From a virus, in the IMG/VR virus record IMGVR_UViG_3300031972_002472, positions 1 through 46,670 of that record: a DNA stretch of 46,670 nucleotides; one strand, given 5' to 3'. The notes under the pieces were generated by a model that did not search any database, had not been told where the DNA came from, and was given only the letters and a program-made list of their open reading frames with translations. Position 1 is the stretch's first letter. Every line of letters begins with the position of its first letter. Shown one piece after another: positions 7,797 through 18,800 of the stretch. The translations under genes and the position numbers were made by a program.

Positions 7797-9368
7797 ATGC
7801 CAGTTCCAGTAGAAGAATTATTAGATAGAATAGCCGAAGCTTTAATAGAGCACAATGGTATTGATACAACAGATGTTATAAATAATCAAAAATTTATTCT
7901 TAACGGACAATTACAATCAGGAGCGGGTGGTGATGTATTAGCACTATTTCAAAAAGATATTGAGGCGAATGTAGAAGACAATTTGCAAACTGCAGCTGAC
8001 CAAATAGATGATTCTGTTGGGTTTAATATTTATATTCTTGGTCAAAATGAAAATGTAACCATAACCATTGTAGGTGGTGGACTTCCAGATGGAGGTTTAC
8101 CTATTACTGATTTAGTCATTGGTGATGGTAATCCATTAAATTTAAGTCAGTTTATTCCGATAGAAAATAAAGAATCAATTGTAGATATAGAACGGGCTGA
8201 AGAATTTTTAGATACAAATATTTATGAATTACTTCCAAGTGGTGATACTCGACAATCAAGAATTATTAGATTATTTCAAGAATTAAACGCACTACTTCCA
8301 CCAGAAACACCTGAATTTGATATTAATCCACAAGATGGGGCTGTTGATAGAGATGAAAATGGTAATTGGATTGGAGATGAAGAATATCAACAAAACAATA
8401 GTATATCATATACTCAAGATAATTCTGATGAAAGTAATATTGATGAGGAAGATGCTTTTGTTCATAGACTAAAAAGTACAGCCAATGACACAAATTCAAC
8501 AAGAACCATTGAAGATATTTATAATACAATACTTCCTTATCTAACCGATATATTAGAAGACCCTATTTTACCACAAGATGATAGACCAAAGTATGAAAAT
8601 CAATCAAGTGGATATTTACAATTTAGAAATTTAAATCAAGGTATTATTATTCGTAATACAAATCAAGAATTTGTAAAGGGATTAAATCCAAACACTCAAG
8701 ATTATTTATCAACGGGTTTTACTATCACGATGTGGGTTAGATTTTTAGATAAGGTATCAGAAGGTACATTGTTTAATTTTGGAAATCCATTAAGAGATGA
8801 AAATCCATTTGGATTTAAATTAGAAACCTACGTGTTGGGTAAGGATGACCCTAATCCACATGGTGGTGGTGTACATACCACTTGGGGTGAGTTTGATATT
8901 TATTGTCAAGACAGAATAGATAATCCTGGAACAAATGATATTTATTTACCAAGATATGAAAATTCAAATACTGCTCGTTATGTTAGACTTGTTGTTGAGG
9001 ATAATGGGGTATTAAGAGATTCACATACTGGTGTAGGTGGTGGACAAAAAAGACCTGACATCCCACTTTTACCTGGCAGTGTAACAAGAGATATAGCATT
9101 AGCTCAAACAACATTCATACCAGAAGACTTTCAAGAATGGTATTTCATATGTGCTTCATTCAATCCTGCTGTTGATGAGGATGGTTCATACACACCACCT
9201 TTAACCGACCCACCAGGTATAGATTTAAGTCATAGTACAAACTATTGGTTAAATCATATAGACCCAACTACAGGTGAAAGTGTTGTAAACTCAGATTACG
9301 GAAACAGATGTAAAGTGGAAATTATTTCAAAATCAGATTTACTACGAGCTCGTGGTTTTAAATCATAG
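7797..9368 (+). CDS. Baseplate/tail protein with LamG-like domain
   Basis: The 523 aa product has an acidic N-terminal half with a Gly-rich hinge (TIVGGGLPDGGLP) and helical segments. A concanavalin/LamG-like jelly-roll runs over about residues 270-490: GYLQFRNLNQGIIIRN, GFTITMWVRFLDK, GTLFNFGNPL and the closing EEWYFICASF-like strand (FQEWYFICASFNP). Such domains usually bind carbohydrate or protein surfaces. It lies between the DNRLRE-like protein and the giant intein-bearing protein. AAGGA precedes the ATG. A virion role is inferred from operon position. Confidence 0.65.
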   Translation: MPVPVEELLDRIAEALIEHNGIDTTDVINNQKFILNGQLQSGAGGDVLALFQKDIEANVEDNLQTAADQIDDSVGFNIYILGQNENVTITIVGGGLPDGGLPITDLVIGDGNPLNLSQFIPIENKESIVDIERAEEFLDTNIYELLPSGDTRQSRIIRLFQELNALLPPETPEFDINPQDGAVDRDENGNWIGDEEYQQNNSISYTQDNSDESNIDEEDAFVHRLKSTANDTNSTRTIEDIYNTILPYLTDILEDPILPQDDRPKYENQSSGYLQFRNLNQGIIIRNTNQEFVKGLNPNTQDYLSTGFTITMWVRFLDKVSEGTLFNFGNPLRDENPFGFKLETYVLGKDDPNPHGGGVHTTWGEFDIYCQDRIDNPGTNDIYLPRYENSNTARYVRLVVEDNGVLRDSHTGVGGGQKRPDIPLLPGSVTRDIALAQTTFIPEDFQEWYFICASFNPAVDEDGSYTPPLTDPPGIDLSHSTNYWLNHIDPTTGESVVNSDYGNRCKVEIISKSDLLRARGFKS

Positions 9369-9379
9369 GGATTTAAACA

Positions 9380-12300
9380 ATGGCTGACGAAAATAATAAT
9401 AATAAAATAAATCCAAGCGGACTTACAAATAGAACTGAAGAGGGTGGCTTTGGTGGTATTGGTGATGGGGAAATAACACCAAGACCTAGACCTAGACCGA
9501 GACCTAATGATGGTCACAATAATGATGGTCATCATCATCATAATCATAAACATAATGGTAATGGAAATGGTTTAGGTGGTTTAGATGGAGAAACTGGTGA
9601 TGGTGATGTTGCTGGAGGTGGTGGACCAGATGGTGGTGGTGGTAATCAAGAATGTTTCGTTGCTGGAACAAAAGTCAAAATGTCAAATGGTTTGGAAAAA
9701 AACATTGAAGACATTAAAATTGGTGAAAAAGTTCTTTCTTACAATGTTCATACAAAAAAATTAGAATTAAAAAAAGTAACTAAATTATTTACACAAGTAC
9801 ACGATTTAGTTGATGGTGACATTACTGTTAAAACAAAATTCAACAATGGTGTGGAAACTCACAACACAATTGCAAATCCATTTTGGTCAAAAGATAAAGT
9901 ATTCGTAGCAGCTGATGCTGAAAGATGTAATAGATTACATAAATGGGTTAAACAAAGTAATAAAGGAAAAGACACCGAACAATTAAAAGTTGGTGATACA
10001 TTGTATCATTACAATGGTGAAGAATTACAAGAAGTAATGGTTACTGAAATTGAACACATTGTAGAACCATACATTAGAACATATGATATAACCATTGAAG
10101 ACAACCATACTTTTTTCGCTAATGGTATATTGACTCATAACTCCGGTGGTGATGCAGGTGATACTCCTGATGACAGTATTAATACTTATATACGTGGTTG
10201 TTTTGACCCAGGTGCAGATAATTACTATTGTGATGACCCCGACATCCCTACCCCTTGTTATGAAGGTTGTCCACCTGATGCTGACGCATGTTTAGATGAT
10301 GGTAGTTGTACATATGGTGGAGTAGATACTACTTATTCTGACGCTCCTAATCTTTTATGTTGTCTTTCAAACACTCACGATGGAACAGTTAGATACGGTG
10401 GTGAATTTCCATTTAGTGATGTGGAAAGTATTACTGAATTATATTATGGTGATAGTGAACTTAATGTAGGAAATGTTTATAATGCAGAGGCATGTAATCA
10501 AGTAGATTGTAGTATTCAAGAATTTGATGATGAACAAAATTTAATTCCAAAAGTACACTTTGATGGTCATTGTGTTAATTCATTAGGAACACATGGTAGA
10601 TTTGGACACAATATTGTTTTTGATTATTATTATGATACAATTCTTAGAAACTTTGATTATAATGATGAAGGTGAGGGTGATATTACAACCCCATCACTTT
10701 ACCATTATCCATTTGTTAGAACAAGGTTTGATTTTGATGATTCTTCAGAAAGCAATGCTATAGAATATAATAGAGATGTCGAAAACGAGAATAGATATTT
10801 TGAACCAATTACTCATACGAGTGTAGTCGATGAAGACACATGGGATGATTTTAATGATGGTTTAAATAATGGAGATAGTGTTATATTTGGTGATGCTGAA
10901 TATGATATTGGAGTACTTAATGAAGTATTTGATAGATTTCAAACTGGTGTGGATAAGGACGGAACTGAATTATATAATTTACCAATTTATAGAGAATTAA
11001 GTTGTCAAGATATTGAAAATAATGCGGGTATTGTTGTAGGTGATTATACTGGAAAAAAAGAAGATTATGATTTAGGGATAGGTTTTACCAAGTCACCATT
11101 TAGTTCTGGAGACATTCCAGAAGTTGATAATGAAACATATACATTAGGTGACAGTCACTCCAAAGGTATTGATTTTTGTGGTGGTGATGCATTGGTTACT
11201 GAAGCATTTCAAATTTTATTTGATAAACCATTGTACTTTAGAATAATAATGAACATATTTGCAAATCACCCAATAGAAACATGGTTTAGGTCTATTACTG
11301 AAGATACTCAAATTCCAAATCCAACTGATGGTTTTGGACTTGATAGTAGTGGTGTTGACGACATTATTGCTACTATAGAAGGTGAAGAATATATTAAAGA
11401 TGTTTTTATAAATGATGAAAAATTGAACAGAGATGTATTGATAAGAATTGGATTCCCCTTACCACCAATTTCATTTAATGAAATGGATTGTGCTGGTATA
11501 AGAGGTTCATATCTTCAATTAGTTGATGAATTTATTGGTGAGGTAGAAGCACTAACATTTTTTGCTGATTTTCAAATACCAAATGTAGAAATTGAACCAA
11601 CGATGAAAAATGAATTAGATGTATTGAGTGGAATTGATTTAAGAGAAGATGGATTAGATGCTTGTAGTCATATAGAATTTATGACTTTACCAGGTGGTAA
11701 CGCGGATGGTGATGGAATTTATTATACAGGTAATGACATTCCACCTATTTACTTTGATGCTCCATATGATGGTAATGTGGGTAACACTGCAGCAAATGAT
11801 ATGACAAAAGAAACTTATGTAAGAACTTTTGATTGTAAAACTGAACTTAATAACAATATACAATTTAGTAAAATGAGAGCCGTGTGTAAAGATGGTTCAT
11901 CGGTTGAAATGGCACAAGCTGGTATACAAGGTAATGGGTCTGTAACTATAGATTACGAAGACCCTACTGAAGCATTTTTCAATACAGGTGTGGAAGCTTG
12001 TAATTCAATATTAAAATTAAATTCAAGTCAAGAACTATATTATTTATCAGACAATGATGGTAAAGAATCATTAGGTATTTTCTTTTATGATAGTGAAAAC
12101 AAACTATCTGAAAATTTTATTAATGATAAAGATGAATCATTTGAACAATATGTTTATAAAAATGGTATTAAAAATGGTAATGGACGAGATGTTGGATATA
12201 CCTATACAGACGCGTCTTGGAACAATTTGGGTTGGGGACAAATTTATGAAGCTGAGAATTGGACTTTAATTGATAGCGTTGCAACGGACTTTAGTTTAAA

Positions 12301-15300
12301 CCATTATTCAAATAACATATCACCATATTGGAGAGCGAGTTATTTAGAATGTTTTTCACATAATAAATGTATTGTAGTTGATACTTTGAAACCACTTATA
12401 CAAAATGGTGTATCTGGATATGACCCAAGACAAGGTCTTACTACTTTTATAGATAGAGATGATTTACCAGAAATTGCACGAAGAAAAAAACAAAAATTTA
12501 AATTATCTTTTATGATGAAAACAATTGACTTAGGTGTTGGAGTTGATTTAAAAAATACAGGTATACATACTGTTTTAGAATTTGATAATTCTAAGGTTAG
12601 TAATCAAAATAAGTCATTTGCAGAATCTAAAATAGAAACAAAAGAATATAAAACTTCACAATGTTCACCATATGGTAAAAATCCAAATCATTATTCTGCT
12701 ATTTTGACTGAAGACAGATATTGTAAACAAACACGAGCTTCATTTACAAATAATAAAATAAATGAATGGCAAAAAATGGAGTATGTGTTTGAAGTTAATA
12801 CCGATAATAATCTTAATTCATACAAAGGTATAAATTTATATTTAACACCTTTAGATTATGCAAAATTTGAAGGAGATTTGTATACTGAAACAAATGATGA
12901 TTTATCTTATTTAGAAGATAATGCTTCTGTGATTTTAATAGATAATGTTGAATTTAAAGAAGCTTATGATTTTCATCCAGATGTTGACGTGAGAAAGAAA
13001 AAAGGAACAAATGATTATGGATTAGTAAGTTTAACAGAATATTATGATAGATTTAAACCAACTACTAATCCTGATAAAGTAATAGAAGAATTTAACGATA
13101 CAACTGCGCCATTGGAAGTACAATTTTATTTTTATCCAAGATTTCCATATGATAATACATTATCACCAAATAGAGAAATACTTTTAGAGGAATTTGAATT
13201 TAAACAATTTTATATCTCTGATGTGGATTGGGGTGATGGTTCACCAATTGAATTTACAACTGAACCAAAAAACATAGGAACAGATGTAGCTGTTTATCAT
13301 ACTTATGAAAAATCTGGAACATATGAAGTACAAGGAACTATGTTTATAACAGTAGCTGAGGAATACTCATACTCACTAAATCCTGGTGATAGAGAGTATA
13401 ATGGTAATTTAGGTGTTGGTTATAATAAAAAATTTAGGATAAAAATTAACATTAATGAGGGGTTAGATGAAGACTTTACATATTTTGGAACTGATGGTTT
13501 TTCATTTATTCCATATAAAAATACTTTACCACTTATAGGTGGATATTCAGAACAAAGTATTTATTATAAATCTTTAAAAAGAAATCTTGGTATTATTGAT
13601 ACAACTACATTTAATAATTTATTAGTAGAAAGTGAATTACTCACAAAAGATTTTCACGGGTACAACGGTACAGATGGAGCTAATTTTACTACACCAGCTA
13701 TAGAAGTGGAATTAGGTGGTGAAGATGGTTGGTATAAAACTCTTAGAGTAAATGAATTAACAGGTAATACAAACACAGAATTTCTTATGAGTAATAATGT
13801 TCCTGTAATTCCTGGTGTTACATATGTGGAATCATTTGATTTAAAACATGATGGAACAATTGATTCATTGGATATAACATTTTGGAATAGTACTAATGAG
13901 CATCGTGAAGTCTCTGCAATAATTGAAGATTTGGGTATTGATAATGATGGTAATTTTCATAAAAGAGTTTCAGCACAATTTACAACTGAAGATGGTGATA
14001 TTAAAATAAGAGCTATTGATTTTAAAAATGTTAATGATGATATTGATGGAGATTTTACATTTTTAGCAGTTAAAAATATTAGGTTTTATTCTTTAGAAGA
14101 TTTATCAAATACTTCATTAGTGGATGTTAATTATAAACGTATATCAGATAGATTACAAACAGAGTTAGCTTTTCAAAAAATGGATGATTCATATAATGAC
14201 AGTGGCGCATTTGATATTTTAAATTATTATCAAACACCACTTGAAATAACTGAAAATACATCGGATGAATATTTAGCCACTTTACCATTTCCAAGATACT
14301 TTCAAGAATTTGATATACTTGATGAAAATGAATTAACTGTTGAAACATATAATAGATGGGTTTTTGAAGGAAGGCCTGATATAGCAGAAGTTGTATTACA
14401 CAACATGTCAGAAGAAAGAGCTCAAATTGGAATTGTTGGTATTAAGAATATAGGAATGGGTTTTAATGTTACATTGGTTAAACCATTTGATGATTATAAT
14501 TCTATGCCACTTAACTATGAACTTTTTGACCAACCATTACTTGAACTTGCTATTAGTACTTATGCTTGTGCTACAGTTTTTGGAGGTGATGGTGATTTCA
14601 ATGGTGGTGATTATGCAGTAACACAAGCAGTTGGTACAGCTATTGATGATGATGGGGGTGAATGGGAAACATTTGATTGTATAGTGACTAATATTGATGA
14701 AGAGAGGAATGTAAATTTACCCACAATAAGTGAAAGTGATACTTATAATCCACCTGAAGTTTATATAAATCCAACTATAGAAAGACAAACGGAACAATAT
14801 ACTGGAAAACAATTTAGTTCACTTAAAGAACAACTTGGTAAATCTATTGGTGATTTAGATATTACAAGTATAAAATATTATGATACACCAAAATCCATAT
14901 GGGAATTGCTTGGATTTGAAGAAGAAGATTTAGAACAAATTGGAACACCCGATAATTCAAGATATTGGAAAAACATTATTCCTGAAGATTACTCTATTTA
15001 TAATAGAGAGGGTATTAATATTAATTCATCTCCAATAATAGACCCAAAACCATTTTATGAATTTGAAGAAATATTATCACCTGAATATTTTTCGGGTGAT
15101 GTGATAGGTCAATTGGTATGTGCACAAGGTGATGAAAATTGTCAAAGTAAATATGTAAATGGGGCTGAAGCATATGCTGAAGCTGCTGGTGAAGGTTTTA
15201 ATTGTCCAGGTAGTTATAGTACTGAAGAAGGAACATTTTGTAACAACATAGATAAAATATACCCTAATACAAATTATAATCTTATGACATTTATACCAGG

Positions 15301-15802
15301 CACGGTTGAGTTTTGTCACCCATTACTTGGATGTACAGGATTTGATAAAGGTGAGGGAATTATGTTAGAAGGACCAATGAATTATGACCAAAATGATTTC
15401 AACGTAATTTATACTGGACCATTTATGAGTTTTAATATTGTTAGTTTTGCTATGGTAGTGGATACTTATTCACAACAAGAGTGGTTAAATAATTATTACT
15501 ATCCTGTATTACCAAGATATGGACTAGATGGAAAATTCATTGAAGATGATTTTCCAAATGACAACATTCCATTTTCATTAGAAGGAAATATAACTGATGA
15601 GTATGAAAAAAATCAAAACTTATTAACAAATTTATCAGTAGATATGATTGATACAAATGTTTTAAATGATGGTAGTGGAGAAAATAATAAAGGATTTGTT
15701 ATATCTGATTATAAACCAAAGTCTGATATTGAAACATTGGAAAATAAAAAAATAAAAAATATGATTGTAATGAAACATAAAAAGTCTAATGGGGCGTTTT
15801 AA
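9380..15802 (+). CDS. Giant baseplate/tail protein with intein and PKD-like domain
   Basis: This 2140 aa precursor has four visible parts. Residues 1-91 are low complexity (Gly, His, Asn, four Arg-Pro pairs). Residues 92-254 are an intein-like Hint domain. Next comes a Cys-rich segment (272-312) ending DDGSCTY. A long middle part contains a beta-sandwich/CBM-like region (about 960-1200) and a PKD-like domain with VDWGDGSP at 1282-1289 followed by YHTYEKSGTYEV. The last 500 residues share motifs with the next gene: GRPDIAEV, KYYDTPKSIWELLGFEEEDL and a KGFVISDYK tail. If spliced, the mature protein would be 1977 aa. It lies in the late operon after gp6, where T4 has gp7-gp10, so an outer wedge role is inferred. 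AGGGA precedes the ATG and the stop overlaps the next start as TAATG. Confidence 0.8.
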   Translation: MADENNNNKINPSGLTNRTEEGGFGGIGDGEITPRPRPRPRPNDGHNNDGHHHHNHKHNGNGNGLGGLDGETGDGDVAGGGGPDGGGGNQECFVAGTKVKMSNGLEKNIEDIKIGEKVLSYNVHTKKLELKKVTKLFTQVHDLVDGDITVKTKFNNGVETHNTIANPFWSKDKVFVAADAERCNRLHKWVKQSNKGKDTEQLKVGDTLYHYNGEELQEVMVTEIEHIVEPYIRTYDITIEDNHTFFANGILTHNSGGDAGDTPDDSINTYIRGCFDPGADNYYCDDPDIPTPCYEGCPPDADACLDDGSCTYGGVDTTYSDAPNLLCCLSNTHDGTVRYGGEFPFSDVESITELYYGDSELNVGNVYNAEACNQVDCSIQEFDDEQNLIPKVHFDGHCVNSLGTHGRFGHNIVFDYYYDTILRNFDYNDEGEGDITTPSLYHYPFVRTRFDFDDSSESNAIEYNRDVENENRYFEPITHTSVVDEDTWDDFNDGLNNGDSVIFGDAEYDIGVLNEVFDRFQTGVDKDGTELYNLPIYRELSCQDIENNAGIVVGDYTGKKEDYDLGIGFTKSPFSSGDIPEVDNETYTLGDSHSKGIDFCGGDALVTEAFQILFDKPLYFRIIMNIFANHPIETWFRSITEDTQIPNPTDGFGLDSSGVDDIIATIEGEEYIKDVFINDEKLNRDVLIRIGFPLPPISFNEMDCAGIRGSYLQLVDEFIGEVEALTFFADFQIPNVEIEPTMKNELDVLSGIDLREDGLDACSHIEFMTLPGGNADGDGIYYTGNDIPPIYFDAPYDGNVGNTAANDMTKETYVRTFDCKTELNNNIQFSKMRAVCKDGSSVEMAQAGIQGNGSVTIDYEDPTEAFFNTGVEACNSILKLNSSQELYYLSDNDGKESLGIFFYDSENKLSENFINDKDESFEQYVYKNGIKNGNGRDVGYTYTDASWNNLGWGQIYEAENWTLIDSVATDFSLNHYSNNISPYWRASYLECFSHNKCIVVDTLKPLIQNGVSGYDPRQGLTTFIDRDDLPEIARRKKQKFKLSFMMKTIDLGVGVDLKNTGIHTVLEFDNSKVSNQNKSFAESKIETKEYKTSQCSPYGKNPNHYSAILTEDRYCKQTRASFTNNKINEWQKMEYVFEVNTDNNLNSYKGINLYLTPLDYAKFEGDLYTETNDDLSYLEDNASVILIDNVEFKEAYDFHPDVDVRKKKGTNDYGLVSLTEYYDRFKPTTNPDKVIEEFNDTTAPLEVQFYFYPRFPYDNTLSPNREILLEEFEFKQFYISDVDWGDGSPIEFTTEPKNIGTDVAVYHTYEKSGTYEVQGTMFITVAEEYSYSLNPGDREYNGNLGVGYNKKFRIKININEGLDEDFTYFGTDGFSFIPYKNTLPLIGGYSEQSIYYKSLKRNLGIIDTTTFNNLLVESELLTKDFHGYNGTDGANFTTPAIEVELGGEDGWYKTLRVNELTGNTNTEFLMSNNVPVIPGVTYVESFDLKHDGTIDSLDITFWNSTNEHREVSAIIEDLGIDNDGNFHKRVSAQFTTEDGDIKIRAIDFKNVNDDIDGDFTFLAVKNIRFYSLEDLSNTSLVDVNYKRISDRLQTELAFQKMDDSYNDSGAFDILNYYQTPLEITENTSDEYLATLPFPRYFQEFDILDENELTVETYNRWVFEGRPDIAEVVLHNMSEERAQIGIVGIKNIGMGFNVTLVKPFDDYNSMPLNYELFDQPLLELAISTYACATVFGGDGDFNGGDYAVTQAVGTAIDDDGGEWETFDCIVTNIDEERNVNLPTISESDTYNPPEVYINPTIERQTEQYTGKQFSSLKEQLGKSIGDLDITSIKYYDTPKSIWELLGFEEEDLEQIGTPDNSRYWKNIIPEDYSIYNREGININSSPIIDPKPFYEFEEILSPEYFSGDVIGQLVCAQGDENCQSKYVNGAEAYAEAAGEGFNCPGSYSTEEGTFCNNIDKIYPNTNYNLMTFIPGTVEFCHPLLGCTGFDKGEGIMLEGPMNYDQNDFNVIYTGPFMSFNIVSFAMVVDTYSQQEWLNNYYYPVLPRYGLDGKFIEDDFPNDNIPFSLEGNITDEYEKNQNLLTNLSVDMIDTNVLNDGSGENNKGFVISDYKPKSDIETLENKKIKNMIVMKHKKSNGAF
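9482..9555 (+). repeat. Low-complexity Arg-Pro and His-rich N-extein
   Basis: Four tandem AGA-CC(T/G) codon pairs at 9482-9505 encode PRPRPRPRP-type sequence. Bases 9521-9555 encode DGHHHHNHKH. The tract lies about 100 bases before the intein start. Such DNA is prone to slippage, and the His cluster could bind metal ions, as in many phage tail-tip proteins. No family fold is visible. Confidence 0.8.
9653..10141 (+). other. Mini-intein (Hint domain), 163 residues, no homing endonuclease
   Basis: The segment begins at Cys92 (CFVAGTKVKM, block A, Cys1) and ends with block F/G sequence DITIEDNHTFFANGILTHN followed by Ser255 as the +1 nucleophile. Cys1, the penultimate His, terminal Asn and Ser+1 are all present, so full protein splicing is chemically plausible. 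There is no LAGLIDADG or HNH endonuclease insert, which makes this a mini-intein. The expected block B motif TxxH reads TIAN before PFW, with Asn in the His position, so the first acyl shift may be slow or use another residue. The insertion site is in Gly-rich low-complexity sequence instead of a conserved active site, which is unusual. The alternative is a bacterial-intein-like or Hedgehog-type Hint that cleaves without ligating. Confidence 0.85.
10193..10315 (+). other. Cys-rich segment with GCxDPxAxNY...DDGSC motif
   Basis: Just after the intein, the sequence reads GCFDPGADNYYCDD, then several Cys, then ACLDDGSCTY. This matches, from memory, a short Cys module (GCTDPxAxNYxxxAxxDDGSCxY) common in extracellular proteins of marine bacteria and phages. 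Here it is expanded with extra Cys-Pro sequence. Paired cysteines suggest disulfides or metal binding in a surface-exposed part of the particle. Confidence 0.6.
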
Positions 15803-18800
15803 TGGCCAAAATACAACAATTTAAAAATAAACCAACACCATATTCATATGGTCAGTATTATTATGATAATGATGATATGGATACTTTTCAACCTATTGAA
15901 GAATCAGATAGTGTTTTAAAACCAATTGATAAATATTCAGATAAAAGTTTACACTCAAGTGTTACTGCGGATTCCACAAGAGACTATATTGTACAAAATC
16001 AATTAAGAAATGTTGGAGTAAGTGGAATAAAAATAAATGATTTACAAGTAAGAGAAAATAGTACTAGTGATGAACACATAGATTGTGATTTTCGTGGTTT
16101 TATTTGTGATAGAAAAACTTTTGATTGTTTTGATAATAATAATGATATAAGAGCATATAGAACTATTGAAGATTTTTTTATTGGTGGTGGTGAAGGAAGT
16201 TCAGAAACTGATGATGGTATTGAAACAGCGCGTTGGTTTAGACTTCAACCAGGTAATATATCTAATAATGACCATCCTAAATTTGATTTTTTACGAGACA
16301 AATATATTGTTAAAAATCTTTCACCAGATATAACAGAAAATTTACAAATACAAAGTGGTGATTATTTAGATGATTCAGAAATAGGATTAAAAGTAGGTTT
16401 AGATAATTTTATTTCATCATCTGTTGATAATTGGGATACTTCAATAGCTACAAATACTTTCAGTGCTTTTCAACCGAAGGATGATATTCTAATTCCTGAA
16501 GAGAGACTAACAAGTATTTTTCAAGAAGATGGAAAAACTGGTTCTGAAGAAAATTATATACAAATCGTCACATGGTTAAAATCAAATAAAAGTGGTCGTA
16601 GTAGAAGAAGAAGATTTTATGTTTTAAAACTACGTCCAAGAGATTTTATAAATACATCAACATCTCCAGCTTCACCTGGTGAGTTGTCAGGAGAACCAAT
16701 TGTAGTTAATTCTGACGACACATCACTTTTTGTAAGAGAAGGCCATCCAGACAAATCAAATGATGAATGTGATAAACCTGCTTGGTATATATCAAATCTT
16801 TCAGTTACTGTTACAGTTTCACAAGGTGTAGCAGCTGATGACTTTAATAATTTAGACCAGGAAATTATCGGCAAAATGCAAGGTAGAAATCCAATTAAAG
16901 AAAATAATTTTGATGTAGATTTCATGTCTGTTAATATTTTTCAAGAACCTTTTACATCTGCAATTTCTAATAATTATCTTTGGAGAAAAAACTTCACACC
17001 ATTTTCACAAGTTACAATCAATAACAGATTGGATAAAAACTTACAAGGATTTAAAACTAATGATTTAGATAGACAAATTTGTTCATCACCGACATTTGTT
17101 AATTTAAGAGTTGATGTTGCAGAATATAAACAAGCCGCAGAAGACAATAGTGTTTTTATAGAAAAAGGTTTTGCAGAAAACATATCACCACATTATAAAG
17201 TTTGTGTTGTTCATTGGAATGATATAGATGATGAATTTACATCAGTTCAAAATGTATTTGATAAAAAACCTACTGATATTAATGAAATCACAGCAGCTCA
17301 AGATAACAATACATTTATTTTTAAAGATTATTCAGAAACTTTTAACCATAATTATACCACACCTGGTATTAAAAAAATAAAAATATTTGTTTTTAATTAT
17401 ATACCATATAAAAATGATAGTTGGGATAATAGTTATTTAAATTCTCAAATTCCACCATTTAATAAAATTGAACCATTAAGATATAAATTATTAACATCAA
17501 GAATTTATTTAGATATACCGATAAGTGAATTTGAAGACTTTGGTGAATTGGGTGCAAAAGATTATAGAACATTGCCTTGGCCTTATACTACACCTGTGAT
17601 TGGTGGTGTAAGTAAGGATTCAAAATATTTAAAATCAATTGATGATATATTGGGTGGAGGTAAAATAGGTGATGCGGATATTATTGATGAAAGGCTTTTA
17701 CAAAACGCTAAAGAAAATGATGAACTTGGTCAAAACATAGAACAAATGGATTTAGAACAAGTAAGATATTTTAACACTGGTAGTTATAATATGAATAAAT
17801 TGCTAGGATTATCAGAAGAAAATTTAATTGTTCCATATCCAAACCCAACTTATTTAGAAGAAGATTATTTAAAAAACTTACCTTTTCCTATATACTTTGA
17901 CCAATTTAATGTTAGTGGTGATAATTTTTTAAATGATACTGATGTTGAGATTTGGATGAATGAATATGGAAGACCCGACATAGGAAATCAAATAACTGCA
18001 TATACGAATCAAATTCAAGCATTTGATGAAGCTTCAGGTGATGAAGAACAATTACTTGGTCAAATTTATTTAAGACACCAACAAAATAACTTTGATTCAG
18101 ACTATTGGTGGGTTCATTATTGGGCTGGTGAATTAGGAGGGGCATTACCCTGGAATGAAGCTGGGGGTGATAGTCCTGCTACTTATTGGGGGCTTGAGTT
18201 CAATGACGATGGTACAGTAGCTACTGAACAAGAAAGTGATAGAAATACATACCAAGATTTAGGGTTAAATGATTATACTGAAATAACACCACAAAATACA
18301 TGTAATTATTATTTTAAACATCTTGTAAATGATGTAACTCAAGTAGTACCTGTATTCAATGAAGAAATTCAATGGGGTGCTGGTGGTTCATATTATTCTG
18401 GATTTAATTGTATTACACCAAAAGAAAACTTATTATATCCATATCCATTTCTTAATTATATGGGATTATTTTCAAGTGAAACATTTTTAATACAAGAGTC
18501 AGTTGACTTAGATAATAATTATTTTGACCAAGATGAATACACAGAAATATATTGGACTGAAGATGCAGAAATGACATATACGGATTCTATTACAAATTGG
18601 GATGTGTACAATGAAGGTCATCAAAATTGTCAACACGATGGTGAACCAGACCCTAATGATTTTATGGTGGTAAATTCTGAAGATGGTGGAAGTGTAAGTT
18701 TTATAAAAACAAGAAATTGTTACACAACTTTAAGATTAAGTTCTAAAGAAGCTCTAATTCAACCTAACAAAACATATAAAATTGAATATAAACTTGAAAA

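Noticed and set aside
12087-12269. Same-strand open frames inside large genes (for example 12087, 25206, 40710, 41673, 43068)
   Set aside because: They have shifted-frame composition rich in Ile, Leu, Met and Lys, no ribosome binding sites and sit inside well supported genes.
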